A stretch of DNA of 64,000 nt from positions 4,030,001 to 4,094,000 of the forward strand of contig JASGIT010000001.1 in NCBI GenBank assembly GCA_047601665.1. The letters are read 5' to 3'. The DNA comes from JASGIT01 sp047601665 (GTDB lineage: Bacteria > Pseudomonadota > Gammaproteobacteria > Burkholderiales > Burkholderiaceae_C). This document shows positions 63,302 through 64,000 of the stretch, piece after piece. How positions within the stretch are numbered: position 1 is the first letter of the stretch; every line of letters starts with the position of its first letter. Position numbers and translations under genes: made by a program. Below the pieces are notes generated by a model. The model made no database searches and was not told where the DNA came from. It saw only the letters and a program-made list of their open reading frames with translations.

Positions 63302-64000
63302 ATGGCACACGACAAAAAGCCCCCCATCGGCCACTACAGCACCAGCCCCGGCCAGGGCAGCCACCTGCCCTTCCCGGCGCCGCCCAGCGCCAGCGTGGCC
63401 GGGCGCAAGCTGTCCGAATCGAAGCACGTGCGCCGCAAGGCCGAGCCGCACCTCGCCGCCGACGCGCCCAACGTGCTCATCGTGATGCTGGACGACGCGG
63501 GCTTCGCGCACCCCGACACCTTCGGCGGCGAGATCCACACGCCCACGCTGACCCGGCTGGCGAAAAGCGGCATCACCTACAACGCCTTCCACAACTGCGG
63601 CGTGTGCTCGCCCACGCGCGCCTCGCTGCTCACGGGCCGCAACGCGCACCGCGTGGGCTACGGCCACATCTCCGAATACGCGACCGACTGGGACGGCTAC
63701 GTCGGCATCATCCCCAAGAGCGCCGGCACCTTCGCCGAGGTGCTGAGCGCCTGGGGCTACAACACGGCGGCCTTCGGCAAGTGGCACAACACCCCGGCCA
63801 ACCTGACCACGCAGATGGGCCCGTTCGACCGCTGGCCCACGGGCCACGGCTTCGACCATTTCTACGGCTTCCTGGGCGGCGAAAGCTCGCAGTACGAGCC
63901 GCGCCTGGTGCAGAACACCACCCTGCTCGAACCGCCGCGCGACGAGAACTACCACCTGAGCGAAGACATGGCCGACAAGGCCTGCGCCTGGCTGCGCCGC
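63302..64000 (+). CDS. Sulfatase, partial (cut by the window end)
   Basis: The first 233 codons of an arylsulfatase-type enzyme are visible, open to the last base. The metal site Asp64/Asp65 (LIVMLDDAGF) and the formylglycine motif C-S-P-T-R at 102-106 (VCSPTRASLLTGR) are intact, so a cysteine-type sulfatase that needs maturation is expected. No signal peptide is apparent. AAGGAG lies 8 bp before the ATG at 63302. It follows the two DUF1254 genes; the substrate is unknown. Confidence 0.9.
   Translation, partial: MAHDKKPPIGHYSTSPGQGSHLPFPAPPSASVAGRKLSESKHVRRKAEPHLAADAPNVLIVMLDDAGFAHPDTFGGEIHTPTLTRLAKSGITYNAFHNCGVCSPTRASLLTGRNAHRVGYGHISEYATDWDGYVGIIPKSAGTFAEVLSAWGYNTAAFGKWHNTPANLTTQMGPFDRWPTGHGFDHFYGFLGGESSQYEPRLVQNTTLLEPPRDENYHLSEDMADKACAWLRR

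Overview
The window is GC-rich DNA of a betaproteobacterium, most likely family Comamonadaceae (Burkholderiales; Acidovorax/Alicycliphilus/Comamonas-like). The evidence is the gene content (PpnP next to ArgG, several Bug/TctC solute-binding proteins, metZ next to purF, a tRNA-Ala/Glu/Asp block beside gltX) and a dispersed repeat built on TGATAGCTGC(T/C)(T/A)GCGCTT. I know that repeat as typical of this family; nine copies are recognised here. No IS element, prophage, CRISPR array, rRNA or plasmid function was seen. The sequence appears chromosomal; both ends are cut, and the last gene is partial.

Layout. 0-13 kb is housekeeping: exonuclease I, a Fur-controlled siderophore receptor, a lytic transglycosylase, a DUF2789 protein, clpA/clpS, dnaE, bamD, gloA. 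13.2-13.7 kb is AT-richer intergenic DNA of unknown content. It is followed by an MpaB/latex-clearing-type putative haem oxygenase (DUF2236) overlapping a 7TM diguanylate cyclase. 17.0-17.7 kb holds six tRNAs, a perfect duplication of Ala-Glu-Asp, downstream of gltX. 19-24.6 kb is the minus-strand block folC-SPOR-cvpA-purF-metZ-gltX. 24.6-27 kb carries an ArsC-like reductase, a small secreted protein, ppnP and argG. 27-40 kb carries manC, a citrate-type MFS symporter, pntAB, a queuosine-precursor transporter, an SMP-30 lactonase, lpxO, another MFS protein, waaA and a phosphomannomutase. 40-42.9 kb has a VapBC-like pair and the alkylation-repair genes ada-alkA (fused) and ogt. 42.9-47.1 kb has a PAS-GGDEF-EAL protein and a chemoreceptor with a sigma-28-type promoter. 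47-52 kb has an isochorismatase-type hydrolase, a second toxin-antitoxin pair, a Bug-amidase operon and nth.

The most distinctive region is 52.4-59.2 kb. A divergent GntR/UTRA regulator faces a tightly packed operon encoding an isocitrate-lyase-family C-C lyase, a LeuC/LeuD-type hydratase, a PEBP-family protein, a Bug binding protein, a PrpF-family double-bond isomerase and a second Bug protein. Isomerase, hydratase and lyase together form a complete logic for degrading an unsaturated branched di- or tricarboxylic acid: move the C=C, hydrate it, cleave by retro-aldol. The logic resembles the methylitaconate to dimethylmaleate to dimethylmalate to pyruvate plus propionate branch known from anaerobic nicotinate fermentation, and the methylcitrate cycle. 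I propose it as an uncharacterised acid-catabolism operon. It is followed by another Bug protein, two tandem DUF1254/DUF1214 paralogues and a sulfatase.

The dispersed repeat usually lies at gene 3' ends. It supplies the stop codon of at least two genes, and in folC and waaA it lies inside the reading frame, adding about 20 in-frame residues to each enzyme.
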